Source: Acidobacteriota bacterium
Lineage (GTDB): Bacteria > Acidobacteriota > Vicinamibacteria > Vicinamibacterales > UBA2999
Assembly: GCA_963169195.1 (NCBI GenBank)
Contig: CAUJDN010000130.1
Location: 1-43,969 of the forward strand
Direction: 5' to 3'
Length of the DNA stretch: 43,969 nt
Part shown: positions 42,606 to 43,969 of the stretch, piece after piece
How the letters are laid out: each line of letters opens with the position of its first letter
How positions within the stretch are numbered: the stretch's first letter is position 1
Translations under genes and position numbers: made by a program
The notes under the pieces: generated by a model
The model's input: only the letters and a program-made list of their open reading frames with translations
The model's database searches: none
What the model was told of the DNA's origin: nothing

Positions 42606-43969
42606 ATGGTCTTTACCTACCAGCAGTACATCGACGGCGCCTGGACGGGCGCCGCGGGCGGCGGCACGTGGGACGTCGTCAACCCGGCCACGGAGGACGT
42701 CGTGCGCACGGTGCCCTTCGGCGGCCGCGACGATTGCCGCGCGGCCATCGAGGCCGCCGCGCGTGCGTTCCCGGCGTGGTCGCGGCGCACGCCGTACGAG
42801 CGCGGCGCCATCCTCCAGAAGGCGGCCTCGCGGATGCGCGAGCTGGGCGACGAGCTCGCACGCACGACGGTGCTCGAGTGCGGGAAGCCCTTCGCGCAGG
42901 CGCGCGGCGAGTGGCTGGTGAGCGCGGATCTGTTCGACTGGTTTGCCGAGGAGGGCAAGCGCGCCTACGGCCGCACCATCCCGTCGCGCGTGGGCTCGAA
43001 GCGCATGACGGTGCTGCGACAACCCATGGGTGTCATCGGCGTCATCACGGCATGGAACTTCCCTGCCTACAACCCGGCGCGCGCCTGGGCCGCGGCGCTG
43101 GCCGCCGGCTGCACCGTGGTGGGCCGCGCCTCGGAGTTCACGCCGCTCACGGCGATGGCCATGGCGGGACTCCTCGTCGATGCGGGGATCCCGGCCGGCG
43201 TGATGAATCTCGTGAACGGGGATCCCGAGGGCATGGGCCAGGAGATGCTGGACCACCCCGCGGTCAGGAAGATTCACTTCACGGGCAGTGTCCGCGTCGG
43301 CAAGATCCTGATGGACGGCGCCTCCCGCACGGTGACGCGGCTGTCGCTGGAGCTCGGCGGCAATGCGCCCGTCATTGTCATGCCCGATGTGGATCTCGAA
43401 CAGGTAACGGCCGGCGCCGTCATCAGCAAGTTCCGCAACAACGGCCAGGTGTGCGTCGCGCCGCAGCGGTTCCTCGTCCACCGCACGGTGGCCGACGCAT
43501 TTGCGGACAGCGTCGCGCGCCGCGCGTCCGGGCTTCGCATGGGCAGCGGGCTCGACGCCGAGGTGCAGGTCGGCCCGCTCATCAACGCCCGGCAGCGGGA
43601 TCGCGTCGAGGCGCTCGTCGCCGATGCCGCCAGCCACGGCGTCGAGGTGCGCGCCGGCGGGCATCGCCCGGCGGGACTGCCGCATGGGTACTTCTTCGAG
43701 CCCACGGTGCTCTCGGGCGTCAGGCCCGACATGCCGGTGTTCCAGGAGGAGATCTTCGGGCCGGTGATGCCGGTCGTGACGTTCGACGAATTGGACGAGG
43801 CGCTCGCGCTCGCCAACCGCACGCCGTACGGCCTGGCGGCCTATGTCTGGACCAACGATCTGCGCGCCGCGGTCAAGCTGTCCGAGGGCCTCGAGTTCGG
43901 CATCGTTGGCGTCAACGAGTGGGCCCCGCACGCCACCGAGGCACCGTTCGGCGGCTGGAAGCAGAGCGG
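42606..43969 (+). CDS. NAD(P)-dependent aldehyde dehydrogenase, 3' end cut by window (succinate-semialdehyde-dehydrogenase-like)
   Basis: At least 454 codons; the frame is open to the right edge after FGGWKQSG, so only about 15-30 residues are missing. Motifs are NPATEDVV, GVIGVITAWNFPAYNPAR, HFTGSVRVGK, SLELGGNAP (catalytic Glu) and NNGQVCVAP with nucleophile Cys283. EEIFGPVMPV follows. The usual coenzyme lysine motif K-P-S/A-E is RASE here, a Lys to Arg change. With the nearby class III aminotransferase it could complete a GABA or omega-amino-acid degradation route, but the substrate is unproven. Divergent from the beta-lactamase-like gene. Confidence 0.88.
   Translation, partial: MVFTYQQYIDGAWTGAAGGGTWDVVNPATEDVVRTVPFGGRDDCRAAIEAAARAFPAWSRRTPYERGAILQKAASRMRELGDELARTTVLECGKPFAQARGEWLVSADLFDWFAEEGKRAYGRTIPSRVGSKRMTVLRQPMGVIGVITAWNFPAYNPARAWAAALAAGCTVVGRASEFTPLTAMAMAGLLVDAGIPAGVMNLVNGDPEGMGQEMLDHPAVRKIHFTGSVRVGKILMDGASRTVTRLSLELGGNAPVIVMPDVDLEQVTAGAVISKFRNNGQVCVAPQRFLVHRTVADAFADSVARRASGLRMGSGLDAEVQVGPLINARQRDRVEALVADAASHGVEVRAGGHRPAGLPHGYFFEPTVLSGVRPDMPVFQEEIFGPVMPVVTFDELDEALALANRTPYGLAAYVWTNDLRAAVKLSEGLEFGIVGVNEWAPHATEAPFGGWKQS

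Overview
The window is about 44 kb of very GC-rich, gene-dense bacterial chromosome. An 812-residue duplicated FtsX/MacB permease of the ADOP type (acidobacterial duplicated orphan permease), a 1006-residue TonB-dependent receptor with an N-terminal carboxypeptidase-regulatory-like domain, and many secreted hydrolases point to Acidobacteriota, probably a Vicinamibacteria-like soil organism. This assignment is inference from gene content; no rRNA or tRNA gene is present to anchor it. No CRISPR array, phage or complete insertion sequence was seen.

Layout. 1-2.9 kb: a 15-bp tandem-repeat array abutting the end of the ADOP permease, then a promoter and attenuator-like leader. 2.9-8.2 kb: threonine dehydratase (ilvA), a thioredoxin-type arsenate reductase, an ArsR regulator overlapping a SulP transporter, and type I pantothenate kinase. 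8.2-9.7 kb: a decayed region with a cysteine desulfurase remnant, followed by a DinB-like protein. 9.8-14.8 kb: a tiny membrane peptide, an M20-like exported hydrolase, a lipoprotein, a glutamine amidotransferase, a hemerythrin-like protein and an exported protein of unknown function. 14.8-23.5 kb: a surface-glycan locus (flippase-like membrane protein, GT2, UDP-GlcNAc 2-epimerase, FAD oxidoreductase, hexapeptide acyltransferase, sulfotransferase, membrane glycosyltransferase with TPRs). 23.5-26.5 kb: TonB-dependent receptor. 26.7-32.9 kb: a five-gene cluster with two paralogous alkaline-phosphatase-superfamily enzymes, a 63-residue ribbon-helix-helix-like protein, a membrane protein and an exported protein. 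32.9-44 kb: two YtcJ-like amidohydrolases, a CocE/NonD hydrolase interrupted in frame by a REP-like element, two GNAT acetyltransferases, a class III aminotransferase, a serine beta-lactamase-like hydrolase and an aldehyde dehydrogenase cut by the window end.

How it fits together. The glycan locus could convert UDP-GlcNAc to UDP-ManNAc, modify sugars by acylation and sulfation, and transfer them at the membrane. The aminotransferase and aldehyde dehydrogenase are the two enzyme types of a GABA or omega-amino-acid degradation route. The exported peptidases and hydrolases with the TonB receptor suggest a scavenging heterotroph.

Most noteworthy: the ilvA leader; the REP-like element translated as part of a hydrolase; the five-gene phosphatase cluster; an M20 protein lacking two canonical metal ligands; several starts with a -10 box only 5-7 nt upstream, implying leaderless mRNAs; and short tandem repeats parked at gene 3' ends.
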